A stretch of 64,000 bases of DNA from Saccharothrix syringae (GTDB lineage: Bacteria > Actinomycetota > Actinomycetes > Mycobacteriales > Pseudonocardiaceae), in contig NZ_CP034550.1 in NCBI RefSeq assembly GCF_009498035.1, positions 4,588,001 through 4,652,000 of the forward strand, written 5' to 3'. Below the pieces are notes generated by a model that searched no databases, was not told the origin of the DNA, and saw only the letters and a list, made by a program, of their open reading frames with translations. Shown here in pieces: positions 56,746 through 64,000 of the stretch (within the stretch, counting starts at the first letter, position 1; the number at the start of each line of letters is the position of its first letter). Position numbers and translations under genes: made by a program.

Positions 56746-57171
56746 TCACCGCCGCGACGCGACCACCACCGCGGCCGTGACCAGCACCAGGTTCTTCACC
56801 ACGAACTCACCCGGCACCGTCAGCAGCAGCGGGTTGCCCCCCTGGAAGGCGACGCCCGGCTGCACCACCAGCACCAGGAACGTGCCCAGCAGGTGCAGCG
56901 CCACCAGCCCCGCCACCACGCGCGCCCCCACGCCCGCGATCAGCGCCAGCCCCGCCAGCACCTCGAACACCCCCACCGCCGGCACGAACCACCGCTCCGG
57001 CAGGAACGGCACCGTGTCCGCCACCAGCCGCCACACCGGCGTGGCCCCGGTGATCTTCAACGCCCCGAACCACACGAACACCACGCCCAGCGCGATCCGC
57101 AGCCACACCGCGCCCCGGTCGCGCACCCGGCGGGCCGGCGCCTCGGGCACCTCCAGCAGGTCCTGGCTCAT
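56746..57171 (-). CDS. DoxX-like small membrane protein
   Basis: A 141-residue protein with four hydrophobic helices: LRIALGVVFVWFGALKI, FEVLAGLALIAGVGARV, LVALHLLGTFLVLVV and FVVKNLVLVTAAVVV. Family members include subunits linked to quinone or thiosulfate metabolism. ATG 57171 overlaps the 540-aa protein gene stop (ATGA). It is the last gene of the DAHP synthase-chorismatase operon, so it may carry electrons or anchor a complex. Confidence 0.85.
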   Translation of the reverse strand: MSQDLLEVPEAPARRVRDRGAVWLRIALGVVFVWFGALKITGATPVWRLVADTVPFLPERWFVPAVGVFEVLAGLALIAGVGARVVAGLVALHLLGTFLVLVVQPGVAFQGGNPLLLTVPGEFVVKNLVLVTAAVVVASRR

Positions 57172-58790
57172 CCCCGCTCCCGCCCGCCCGCGGCCGCCAG
57201 GGTCGTCCCCACCGACCGCAGCACCTCGTCGGTGCGCGCCACCTGCCCGGCCACCGCCTCCAGCGCCCGCCCGAGCGCCGGCCGCACGACCGCCGCCCAG
57301 TCCACCCCCGCCACCCGCTCGCGGGCCTGCTCGGTGGGTTCCGGGAACTCCGCCGCCACCGCGTGCACCACCGCGCCCAGCACCGCGTCGAGCACCAGCT
57401 CGGGCAGCAGCGACGACACCAGGTTCGGCAGGTGCCCCGGCTGCTCGTCCCCGGCGCGCGGCAGCCACGGGTCCAGGCTCGGCCGCAGCTCCTCCCACAG
57501 CCGCGCGTCCACCGCCCCGACGCCGAACCGGCCGGCCCACTGCAACGCGTCGGCCCGCGTCGCGGTCGCCGCCAGCACTTCTCGCACCTCGGCCCCGATC
57601 CGCAGCAGCTCCGGCAGGTCCGGCGCGCCCAGCGAACCCGGCCGCAGGTCCATCGACACCCGGTGGTGCCAGCGCGCCGCCCACACCGCCCGCCACCACA
57701 TGTCCTCCTGGGTCGCCGGGCGGGCCAGCCACACCGCGATGTTGCGGTAGTAGGTCTTGATCTCCTCGAACGCCGCCAGCCCCGCCGCCGACGCGGCGAA
57801 CCCGACGCTCTTGACCGGGTCCTGCGGCACGGTCGGGTCGCCCACCAGGTTGACGTTGAAGAAGTGGTGCCACGTGGCGTCCACCGCCACCCGGCCCACC
57901 CCCGCCCGGTGCCCGTCGTAGGCGCCGACCGCGCCGGACGTCCGCGCGTTGAGCCTGCCCTTGCGCGGGTCCAGCTCCGCCGGCCGCGCCGCGATCGTCG
58001 ACCACGCCACCACCTCCGGCGCCAGGCCGCCCGGGTACTCGGCGGTGTCGTAGCCGTCGAAGGTGAACGTCCGGCCCAGGTCGTCGGGCACGTAGCACTC
58101 GCCCTCGTGCGGGTGGTCGGGCAGCACCCGGATCGGCCCGCGCGGCCCGCACAGCAGCGGGTGCGGGTGGGCCTGGTGCGCCCACCTCGGCGAGTCCGAC
58201 GTGGCGTACATGCGCGGCGTGACCACCTGCGGCACGTCGTCGGACTGGTCGTTGAGCTGGAACAGCGGGTCGTGGCCCTCCGACAGGGTGTCGCGCCGGT
58301 CCGGCCCGTCGATCGACGGCGCCACCGGCTCGCCGTTCGGGCCCGGGTCCGGCCAGTGCCACTTGCGCATGCTGCGCACCCGCGGCACGCCGCCGCACAT
58401 CGACACGCCCAGGTCCTCGTGGTCGCCGGTGGCGAACACGCCGCCACCGCCGTCCATGAACTCCGCCACCGCCCGCAGCTCGGTCTCCTCCAGCGGCGGG
58501 CGGCCGCCGCGCGCCACGGCGAACATCCAGATCTGGTCGTAGGCCGACAGGTCGTGCCGGTCGAAGCGGAACGCCGGCAGGTCGGCGCTCAGCGCGGGCA
58601 GGTTGCGCTCGCGGTGCGCCTTGGTCACCTCGACCCGCGCCCACGGGAGGGCCGGGGCCTCCAGCACGTCCACCACCGTGGCCAGGCCGAAGTCGGCCCG
58701 GTCGAAGCTCGCCTCGCCGTCGGTCACCATGAGCACCCGGATGGTCCGGGGCGGGGCGAGGACGGACGTGGTCGCGCGGTTGTCGTTCAC
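57168..58790 (-). CDS. 540-aa protein of unknown function with ThuA-like N-terminal fold
   Basis: Not recognised as any characterised enzyme. The N-terminal ~270 residues look like an alpha/beta sandwich of the class I glutamine amidotransferase/ThuA type: VLMVTDGEASFD, DQIWMFAVARGG, FMDGGGGVFATGDHEDLG, and later conserved DTLSEGHDPLF and HHFFNVNLVGDP. The second half is helical without motifs. GTG 58790 overlaps the chorismatase stop (GTGA), and its TGA overlaps the DoxX start. The tight coupling suggests that it acts on the chorismatase product or shares its pathway. Confidence 0.85.
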   Translation of the reverse strand: MNDNRATTSVLAPPRTIRVLMVTDGEASFDRADFGLATVVDVLEAPALPWARVEVTKAHRERNLPALSADLPAFRFDRHDLSAYDQIWMFAVARGGRPPLEETELRAVAEFMDGGGGVFATGDHEDLGVSMCGGVPRVRSMRKWHWPDPGPNGEPVAPSIDGPDRRDTLSEGHDPLFQLNDQSDDVPQVVTPRMYATSDSPRWAHQAHPHPLLCGPRGPIRVLPDHPHEGECYVPDDLGRTFTFDGYDTAEYPGGLAPEVVAWSTIAARPAELDPRKGRLNARTSGAVGAYDGHRAGVGRVAVDATWHHFFNVNLVGDPTVPQDPVKSVGFAASAAGLAAFEEIKTYYRNIAVWLARPATQEDMWWRAVWAARWHHRVSMDLRPGSLGAPDLPELLRIGAEVREVLAATATRADALQWAGRFGVGAVDARLWEELRPSLDPWLPRAGDEQPGHLPNLVSSLLPELVLDAVLGAVVHAVAAEFPEPTEQARERVAGVDWAAVVRPALGRALEAVAGQVARTDEVLRSVGTTLAAAGGRERG

Positions 58791-59770
58791 GATGCGATCC
58801 CTTCGATCTCCACCAACAGGTCCGGCCGGCAGACGTCCACCGCGAACACGGCGAACTCGGCCCGGCGGGAGAACTCCTCGCGGCACAGCCGCGTCACGGT
58901 CGGCACGTCCTCGGGGCGCTTGACGTAGACCTTGACCTGGCGCAGGTCGCGCAGCACCCACCCGCCCGGCAGCCCGTGCCGGGCCAGGTTGTCCCGGCCG
59001 ACCAGCGCGGCCAGGTTCGCCAGCGTCACCTGGCACTGCCGCACCACGTCACCCGGGCACACCGTGGCGTCGTCGAGGATGCTCGCGGTGCCCGACACGT
59101 GGAGCACGCCCTCCAGCCACGTGGCGCGGGCGAAGCTGGGCGACCGGGGCCCGTAGCGCCGCGGGTACTCGTGCGCGGGCACCTGCAACGGGTTCTCCAG
59201 GTGCACGACCCGGCCCGCGCGGTGCGCCACGAAGTAGAACGAGGCGCCGCCGCCCAGCGCGCCGATCCCGGTGGCCGCGGGCATCGGCCGCGGCGACTCC
59301 TCGAACGCCCGCGCCCGGCCCACGCAGAACTCGGCGTAGACCTCGGTGCCGCGCCCGTCGCGGTCGGTGATGCCCTCCAGCGCGTTCCACATCCGGAACA
59401 GGTGCGGGTACCCCAGCCGGTCGACCAGCTCGAACGCGGCCAGGTACGCCTCCCGCGCGGCCTCGCCGCACCCCGCCGACGGCCCGATGTGCCCGGCGGC
59501 GAACAGGACCTCGCCGTCGTGCGCGTAGTGCAGCCCCCGGTGCTCGCCGGTGCGCACCGGCCCGGAGGCCGCCCACACCTCGACCACCTCCGGCCCGCCC
59601 GGCCGCACCATGTGCAGCGGCAGCACCGGGCAGCCGTGCTCCCAGCCGACCGGGCCGGCCCCGGTGGTGTAGCGGACGGCGCCCAGCACGCCGTCGCCGG
59701 CCAGCCGGTCGAAGTCCTCAGCGGTCCGCAACGAGCACCGCGACGAGGTGATCCCACCCGTGCGCAACAT
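58787..59770 (-). CDS. Chorismatase (FkbO/Hyg5-like)
   Basis: A 327-residue protein of the RidA-like chorismatase fold. Family segments are GCPVLPLHMV, LFRMWNALEGI, YAEFCVGRARAF, GASFYFVAHR, LHVSGTASIL and the C-terminal CRPDLLVEIEG. The Cys precedes the conserved Glu by 7 residues, matching (as I recall) the Cys327/Glu334 pair of Hyg5-type enzymes that make 3-hydroxybenzoate. FkbO-type enzymes lack that Cys and hydrolyse chorismate to dihydroxy-cyclohexadiene carboxylate. ATG 59770 has GAGGAGG upstream and follows the DAHP synthase stop by 10 bp. Confidence 0.93.
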   Translation of the reverse strand: MLRTGGITSSRCSLRTAEDFDRLAGDGVLGAVRYTTGAGPVGWEHGCPVLPLHMVRPGGPEVVEVWAASGPVRTGEHRGLHYAHDGEVLFAAGHIGPSAGCGEAAREAYLAAFELVDRLGYPHLFRMWNALEGITDRDGRGTEVYAEFCVGRARAFEESPRPMPAATGIGALGGGASFYFVAHRAGRVVHLENPLQVPAHEYPRRYGPRSPSFARATWLEGVLHVSGTASILDDATVCPGDVVRQCQVTLANLAALVGRDNLARHGLPGGWVLRDLRQVKVYVKRPEDVPTVTRLCREEFSRRAEFAVFAVDVCRPDLLVEIEGIAS

Positions 59771-59780
59771 GTCTGCCTCC

Positions 59781-60947
59781 TCAGAAGTCCGCGGCGTGCC
59801 ACGCCGCGACCACGGCGAGCGCCTGCCAGGGGTTGAGCCGGGGGTCGCACAGGGTCGTGCGCGGCCCCGAGCGGGTCGCCGAGCCGTTCCACCGGCACTC
59901 GCCCACCTGCTCCGGCGAGGTCTCCAGGTGCAGGCCGCCCGCCACCGCGCCGGCCGACCGCACGGCCGCCCGGAAGTCCACGACCTCCCGCGCCACCGCG
60001 TCGACGAACCGCGTCTTGTGCCCGTCGGCGTCGACGACGGTGTTGCCGTGCAACGGGTCGCACAGCCAGATCACCGGGTGGCCCGCCGCCCGCACCGCGG
60101 CCACCAGCGGCGGCAGCAGCGCCGACACGCGCTCCGCGCCCAGCCGGGCGATCAGCGCCAGCCGACCCGGCACCCGGTCGGGGTCCAGGCGCTCGCACAA
60201 CGCCACCAGCTCGTCCGGCCGCATGCCCGGCCCGACCTTGCACGCCACCGGGTTGGCCACCGAGGCGAGCAGCTCGACGTGCGCGCCGCCGAGGTCGCGG
60301 GTGCGGTCCCCGATCCACGGCCAGTGCGTGGAGGCCAGGAACACCCGGCCCCGCTCGTCGCGGCGCACCAGCGGCAGCTCGTAGTCCAGCACCAGCGCCT
60401 CGTGGCTGGTCCACGTCCACGGGCCGCCGCCGCGCAGGAACTCCGTCGCCGCCCGCGCCGCGTGGTAGCCCGCGACCAGGCGCGCCGGGTCGGCCCGCCG
60501 GGCCCGCGCGTCGGCCTGCGGCGCGTTGACCAGGTCGCCCCGGTACACCGGCAGCTCGACGCCGTCGACCACCTCCGTGGGCCGCGACCGCGGCTTGGCG
60601 AACTGGCCCGCGATCCGACCCACCCGCGCCACCGGCCGTCCCCGGCCCAGGGCGCGCGCCAACCGGTCCAGCAGCGCGGCCTTGCGCGCCAGGTGGTGCG
60701 GCGTGCACTCGGCGAACGGCTCGGCGCAGTCACCGGCCTGCAGCACCAGCCGCCCGCCCGCCGCCACCTCGGCCAGCGCCGAGCGCAACCCGTCCACCTC
60801 GTCGGCCGTCACCAGCCCCGGCAGCGCCGCCAGCCGCTCCCGGAACCGCCGGGCCCGGTGCCCCGGCCACGGCGGCTGCTGGGCGGCGGGCCCCACGGGC
60901 GCGGACCACACCGGCCCGGAACCGCGCGCAATGATCTCGATGGACAT
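59781..60947 (-). CDS. Type II (plant-like) DAHP synthase
   Basis: A 388-residue class II 3-deoxy-D-arabino-heptulosonate 7-phosphate synthase. Motifs seen: VLQAGDCAEPF, GRIAGQFAKPRS, VNAPQADARARR, WTSHEALVLDYE, SVANPVACKVGPGM, WLCDPLHGNT and GGLHLETSPEQVGEC. It is shorter than the ~460-aa primary-metabolism form of mycobacteria and lacks its long N-terminal regulatory region, as in pathway-dedicated copies such as PhzC. It starts the shikimate pathway from PEP and E4P. ATG 60947. First gene of the operon. Confidence 0.95.
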   Translation of the reverse strand: MSIEIIARGSGPVWSAPVGPAAQQPPWPGHRARRFRERLAALPGLVTADEVDGLRSALAEVAAGGRLVLQAGDCAEPFAECTPHHLARKAALLDRLARALGRGRPVARVGRIAGQFAKPRSRPTEVVDGVELPVYRGDLVNAPQADARARRADPARLVAGYHAARAATEFLRGGGPWTWTSHEALVLDYELPLVRRDERGRVFLASTHWPWIGDRTRDLGGAHVELLASVANPVACKVGPGMRPDELVALCERLDPDRVPGRLALIARLGAERVSALLPPLVAAVRAAGHPVIWLCDPLHGNTVVDADGHKTRFVDAVAREVVDFRAAVRSAGAVAGGLHLETSPEQVGECRWNGSATRSGPRTTLCDPRLNPWQALAVVAAWHAADF

Positions 60948-61091
60948 CCCCCGGTCGCCTTCCCCTCGCACGTTCTGCACTCGCGTTCGATTTCGACGGT
61001 CATGTTTCCGATCGGCGGGGGTGTTTTTCGTCTGCCCGGGGTCTGATCCGCGGTGTCCTCCTCCTCCCGCGTGTTCCCTCGATCGAGGTAA

Positions 61092-61126
61092 GACCAGGGT
61101 CCGACGGTCAAGATCGGACCCTGGTC
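61092..61126. promoter_or_regulatory. Perfect 13-bp inverted repeat between DAHP synthase and kinase genes
   Basis: GACCAGGGTCCGA and its exact complement TCGGACCCTGGTC flank 9 nt. It lies 145 bp upstream of the DAHP synthase ATG and 183 bp upstream of the kinase ATG. It is likely an operator; it could be bound by the NarL-type regulator encoded at 62439. Confidence 0.75.
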
Positions 61127-61308
61127 GGACGACACCCCGGGAAGATCGTGATTCCATTGTTCGGCGCACCACGAAAACCGTCCTGCGCCGAACGCGAGGG
61201 CCACGGAACAAGGGGCAGAAAAATGTTCACTTCCACTGCGCGACAGGGGCACGTCCCGTTCCCGCCGGTGCCCGGGCGCGTCGGGGACCGCACGGGGGAG
61301 AAGCCCTG

Positions 61309-62442
61309 ATGGACGAGCGGCGGCGGGTGCCCCGGGCACGCGTGGTCGACCTGGCCGTGACCGCGTCGGCGGGCCTGGCGGACGCCTATGCGTTCGCCGC
61401 GCGGGCCGAACGCGGGGCGGAGGGCGCCGACGGCTGGCCGGCCGCCGCGCTCCTGCTGGTCGCCGCCCTGTCCCTGCTCGGGCGCCGCGGGCACCCGGTG
61501 GTCGTGTTCGCGCTCGTGTGGGCGTGCGGCGTGCTGGCCGCACCCCTGGGCGGCGGCGCCCTGCACCTCACCGCGATACCGTGCGCGGCGCTGTTCACCG
61601 TCGCCCTCACCCGCCCGGCCACGGTGTCGGCCGCCGCGCTGGCGGCCTGCTCGGTGCTGGCGCTGCCCCCGGTCCTGTTCCTCCACCTGCTGCTCTACGC
61701 GGGCGTCTGGACGGCCGGGCGGTGGACCCGGGTCACCAGGCGCCGCGCCGAGCGGGACGCGGTGCTGGCCGAGCGCGCCCGCATCGCCCGCGAACTGCAC
61801 GACATCGTGGCCCACGCGGTGACCGCGATGGTGCTGCAGGCGGCCGGTGCCCGCCGGGTCCTGGCGACCGACCCGGCCCGGGTGCGGCAGGCGCTCGGGC
61901 ACGTCGAGGAGACCGGCGAGCAGGCGATGGGGGAGCTGCGCCGGATGTTCGCCGCCCTGCGCCCCGACCGCGCCGCGGGCGAGGGCCCCGGCGCGGTCCC
62001 CGACCGCCCGCAACCGGGCCTGGCGGACCTGGACCACCTGGTGCACGCGGTCGCGGCGGCGGGCGTCCGCGTGCACACCAGGGTGGAGGGCCAACCGCGG
62101 CACCTGGCCGCCAGCGTCGACCTCGCCGCCTACCGGGTGGTGCAGGAGGCCCTGACCGACGCGACCAGGCACGCCGGACCGGGCTCGACCGCCGAGGTGC
62201 GGCTCCGCTGGGGCGAGGCGGACCTGACCGTGGAGGTCACCGACAACGGGCGCGCCAGGCGACCGGACCGGGGGCGCTCCGCCGACCACGACCTGTCCGG
62301 GCTGCACGAGCGGCTGGCGATCGTGGGCGGCCGGCTGGTGACCGACCTGCGGCGGGGCGACGGGTGCCGGCTCGCCGCCGTGCTGCCGGTGAGCACCCCG
62401 CGACCGGCCCCGGCACCCGTCACCGCGAAGGACCGCCGGTGA
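61309..62442 (+). CDS. NarL-type sensor histidine kinase (HisKA_3)
   Basis: A 377-residue protein. About five N-terminal membrane helices (~15-140), then ERARIARELHDIVAHAV (phospho-His), and an ATPase domain with VQEALTDATRHAG (N box) and VTDNGRA (G1). ATG 61309 has GGGGGAG upstream. Its stop overlaps the GTG of the next regulator. It is divergent from the DAHP synthase operon. Confidence 0.95.
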   Translation: MDERRRVPRARVVDLAVTASAGLADAYAFAARAERGAEGADGWPAAALLLVAALSLLGRRGHPVVVFALVWACGVLAAPLGGGALHLTAIPCAALFTVALTRPATVSAAALAACSVLALPPVLFLHLLLYAGVWTAGRWTRVTRRRAERDAVLAERARIARELHDIVAHAVTAMVLQAAGARRVLATDPARVRQALGHVEETGEQAMGELRRMFAALRPDRAAGEGPGAVPDRPQPGLADLDHLVHAVAAAGVRVHTRVEGQPRHLAASVDLAAYRVVQEALTDATRHAGPGSTAEVRLRWGEADLTVEVTDNGRARRPDRGRSADHDLSGLHERLAIVGGRLVTDLRRGDGCRLAAVLPVSTPRPAPAPVTAKDRR

Positions 62443-63140
62443 TCCGGGTGATGCTGGTGGACGACCAGCCCCTGGTGCGGGCCGGCCTGGTCATGCTGCT
62501 GGAGACCGAACCCGACATCGAGGTAGTCGCCGAGGCCGACGACGGCGCGGCCGCGGTGGCGCGCGCCGCCGAACTGCACCCCGACGTGGTGCTGATGGAC
62601 GTGCGCATGCCGGGCGTCGACGGCGTCGAGGCCACCCGCCGCATCATCGACGCCGACCCGGCCGGCGACGACCACGCCACCAAGATCATCATCCTGACCA
62701 CCTACCACGTGGACGAGGCCGTGTACGCGGCGCTGCGGGCCGGCGCGTCCGGCTTCCTGCTCAAGGACGCCGTGCCGCGCGAACTGGTCGACGCCGTGCG
62801 CACGGTCGCCTCCGGCGAGGCGTGGCTGGACCCGACCGTCGCGAAAGGACTGATCCGCGAGTTCGCCAACCGCCCGGGCGGGACCGCCCCCACCGCCACC
62901 GAACTGGGCCAGCTCACCACGCGGGAGCGCGAGGTGCTGGTGCTCGTCGCGCACGGCCTGTCGAACCCGGAGATCGCCGCGCACCTGGTCGTGGGGGAGG
63001 CGACGGTGAAGACGCACCTGGGCCGCATCCTGATGAAGCTGGGCCTGCGCGACCGGGCCCAGGCCATCGCCGCCGCCTACCACAGCGGCCTGGTCCAACC
63101 GGGCAGCCCGCCACCGCCACCGGCCGGTCGCCCCTCGTGA
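62439..63140 (+). CDS. NarL-family response regulator
   Basis: A 233-residue regulator. Receiver: VMLVDDQPLV, VVLMDVRMPGVDG (Asp) and FLLKDAV (Lys). LuxR-type HTH: LTTREREVLVLVAHGLS, TVKTHLGRILMKLG. GTG 62439 overlaps the kinase stop (GTGA), so they are cognate. Given divergence from the DAHP synthase operon, it may control it. Confidence 0.95.
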   Translation: MIRVMLVDDQPLVRAGLVMLLETEPDIEVVAEADDGAAAVARAAELHPDVVLMDVRMPGVDGVEATRRIIDADPAGDDHATKIIILTTYHVDEAVYAALRAGASGFLLKDAVPRELVDAVRTVASGEAWLDPTVAKGLIREFANRPGGTAPTATELGQLTTREREVLVLVAHGLSNPEIAAHLVVGEATVKTHLGRILMKLGLRDRAQAIAAAYHSGLVQPGSPPPPPAGRPS

Positions 63141-63169
63141 ACACCGCCCCGGCGGAGTACCGTGGGGCG

Positions 63170-63640
63170 ATGCGCATCCGACCGCGCATCGAACACCGTC
63201 GTTCACCGAAGAGCGTGCGGCTCGACCCGGTGGCGGCGGAAGCGGTGCGCCTGGGCACGCTTCTGGAAGTGGTGACCAGGGCGGTCGCGTTGCAGGACCA
63301 GGCGGACAAGGTCATCCGCGACTGCGCGGAACCCGGCGAGGTCCCCACCGAGGTGGCCCGGTGCGGCCGGTCGGTCGCGAGCGAGTACGGCAGGCTCAGC
63401 GGTTGGGCGGCGGACCTGGCCTGGACCGACCCGGCGCCCCAGCGCATCGGCGCACTCCTGAGCTACCACCTGATGATGCTGGACACGGCCCTGAAACTGG
63501 CCTTCCCCCGCTGCCGCACCGAACGCCTGGAACGCCACCGCCTGGCCCTCACCGGCCTGGGCCCGCCGGCGGACGAACTGCGGGACTGGGAACGCGTGCT
63601 CGAACGCCGCCTGGCCAACCTCGACCACCCCACCGGCTGA
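63170..63640 (+). CDS. Hypothetical protein downstream of the two-component system
   Basis: A 156-residue helical protein from ATG 63170. GTG 63137 would overlap the regulator stop (GTGA) and add 11 residues, and may be the true start. It has GTLLEVVTRAVALQDQADKV and a YHLMMLDTALKLAFPRCR stretch. No family is recognised. Position suggests an operon with the regulator. Confidence 0.6.
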   Translation: MRIRPRIEHRRSPKSVRLDPVAAEAVRLGTLLEVVTRAVALQDQADKVIRDCAEPGEVPTEVARCGRSVASEYGRLSGWAADLAWTDPAPQRIGALLSYHLMMLDTALKLAFPRCRTERLERHRLALTGLGPPADELRDWERVLERRLANLDHPTG

Positions 63641-63730
63641 TCACGGCCGCCGGCCCCGGCCACACCGGCCGACTGCGTGGACCGGCCACGCCGGCCGGCC
63701 GTGCCGCCGACCACGTCAGGCGACTGCGCG

Positions 63731-63821
63731 GGCCACCAGCACCGGCCACCAGCGCCGGCCACCAGCACCGGCCGACCGCGCCGGCCACCAGCACCGGCCG
63801 ATCACGCCGGCCGATCACGCC
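63731..63821. repeat. Seven 13-bp tandem repeats
   Basis: Units of GGCCACCAGCACC and its variants GGCCGACCGCGCC and GGCCGATCACGCC. Copies 1 and 3 and 5 are identical; others differ by 1-5 bases. It lies between the small unknown gene and the right-edge gene. Confidence 0.9.
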
Positions 63822-63873
63822 GCGTCACGCCCGAATCGCGCCCGACCCACGGTGTCGCGAACCACCGGCGGGT

Positions 63874-64000
63874 TCACCCGACGAACCGGGCCCCCGGTCC
63901 CGGCGTCCGGCGCACGTCCTCGGCCCGCAGCGGCCCGTGCCCGGCCGCGCACTCGACGACCACCCGGACCGGCTCGTCGCAGCAGCCCCCGTCGGGCCCG
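63874..64000 (-). CDS. C-terminal end of a hypothetical protein (5' part outside window)
   Basis: An open frame enters from the right edge and ends at TGA 63874-63876. The 41 residues seen include GGCCDEPVRVVVECAAGH and end ARFVG. Third codon positions are mostly G/C. No family can be assigned. Confidence 0.45.
   Translation of the reverse strand, partial: GPDGGCCDEPVRVVVECAAGHGPLRAEDVRRTPGPGARFVG

Overview
The window is 64 kb of a very GC-rich genome. Genes use GTG starts freely, favour G/C in the third codon position, and often overlap by 4 nt (ATGA or GTGA). Together with the gene families present (ECF41 sigma factor, HATPase/STAS partner-switching proteins, a ClgR/PopR-type regulator beside a clpP pair, an IdeR/DmdR-type iron box, DUF664, many secreted proteins), this points to a filamentous actinomycete, perhaps of the Saccharothrix/Actinosynnema/Lentzea group. 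The phylum is well supported; the genus is a guess. No rRNA, tRNA or CRISPR array was found.

Layout. 0-3.1 kb: end of an MMPL transporter, an NB-ARC/TPR protein and a lipoprotein. 3.2-9.9 kb: a signalling block with an SDR/ECF41 pair, a NarL-type two-component system, an orphan response regulator, a partner-switching ATPase, a PAS kinase with a stand-alone receiver, and a STAS protein. 10-13.5 kb: a spore-photolyase-like radical SAM protein, then a PopR/ClgR-like regulator facing two clpP genes, one of which lacks the catalytic serine. 13.6-19.3 kb: DUF664, a large hybrid kinase with a C-terminal ANTAR domain, and secreted or cell-wall proteins. 19.5-24.4 kb: glyA behind a ZTP riboswitch, a Clp-N/TIR-like fusion, proline iminopeptidase, and an HxlR/reductase pair. 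24.6-31.7 kb: two paralogous DHA2-type drug pumps with three TetR, one MarR and a P450, each regulator close to dyad sites. 31.7-39.8 kb: a secreted VWA/PKD protein, a STAND-ATPase/TPR protein ending at a decayed IS5-family element, and a Tat-exported PHP phosphoesterase. 40-45.6 kb: kdpDE without kdpFABC, an ECF sigma factor and a HAF-repeat protein. 46-50.7 kb: HD protein, PadR/FadH-like operon, PhzF, OsmC. 50.9-54.8 kb: exported aminopeptidase, LigD polymerase, chitinase. 55.1-56.7 kb: an iron box before a Cys-rich DUF1540 gene, and a SRPBCC/TetR pair separated by three operators. 56.7-61 kb: a tightly coupled operon of type II DAHP synthase, chorismatase, an unrecognised 540-aa protein and DoxX. 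61.3-63.6 kb: another NarL-type two-component system and a small unknown. The right edge holds the tail of one more gene.

Working together. The DAHP synthase-chorismatase operon looks like a compact route feeding shikimate flux into chorismate and on to an aromatic acid, probably 3-hydroxybenzoate; it is the best candidate here for undescribed chemistry. Other leads are the ClpP pair with one presumed dead subunit, the Clp-N/TIR fusion, and the iron-boxed DUF1540 gene. All functions are inferred from reading the sequence; no database search was run.
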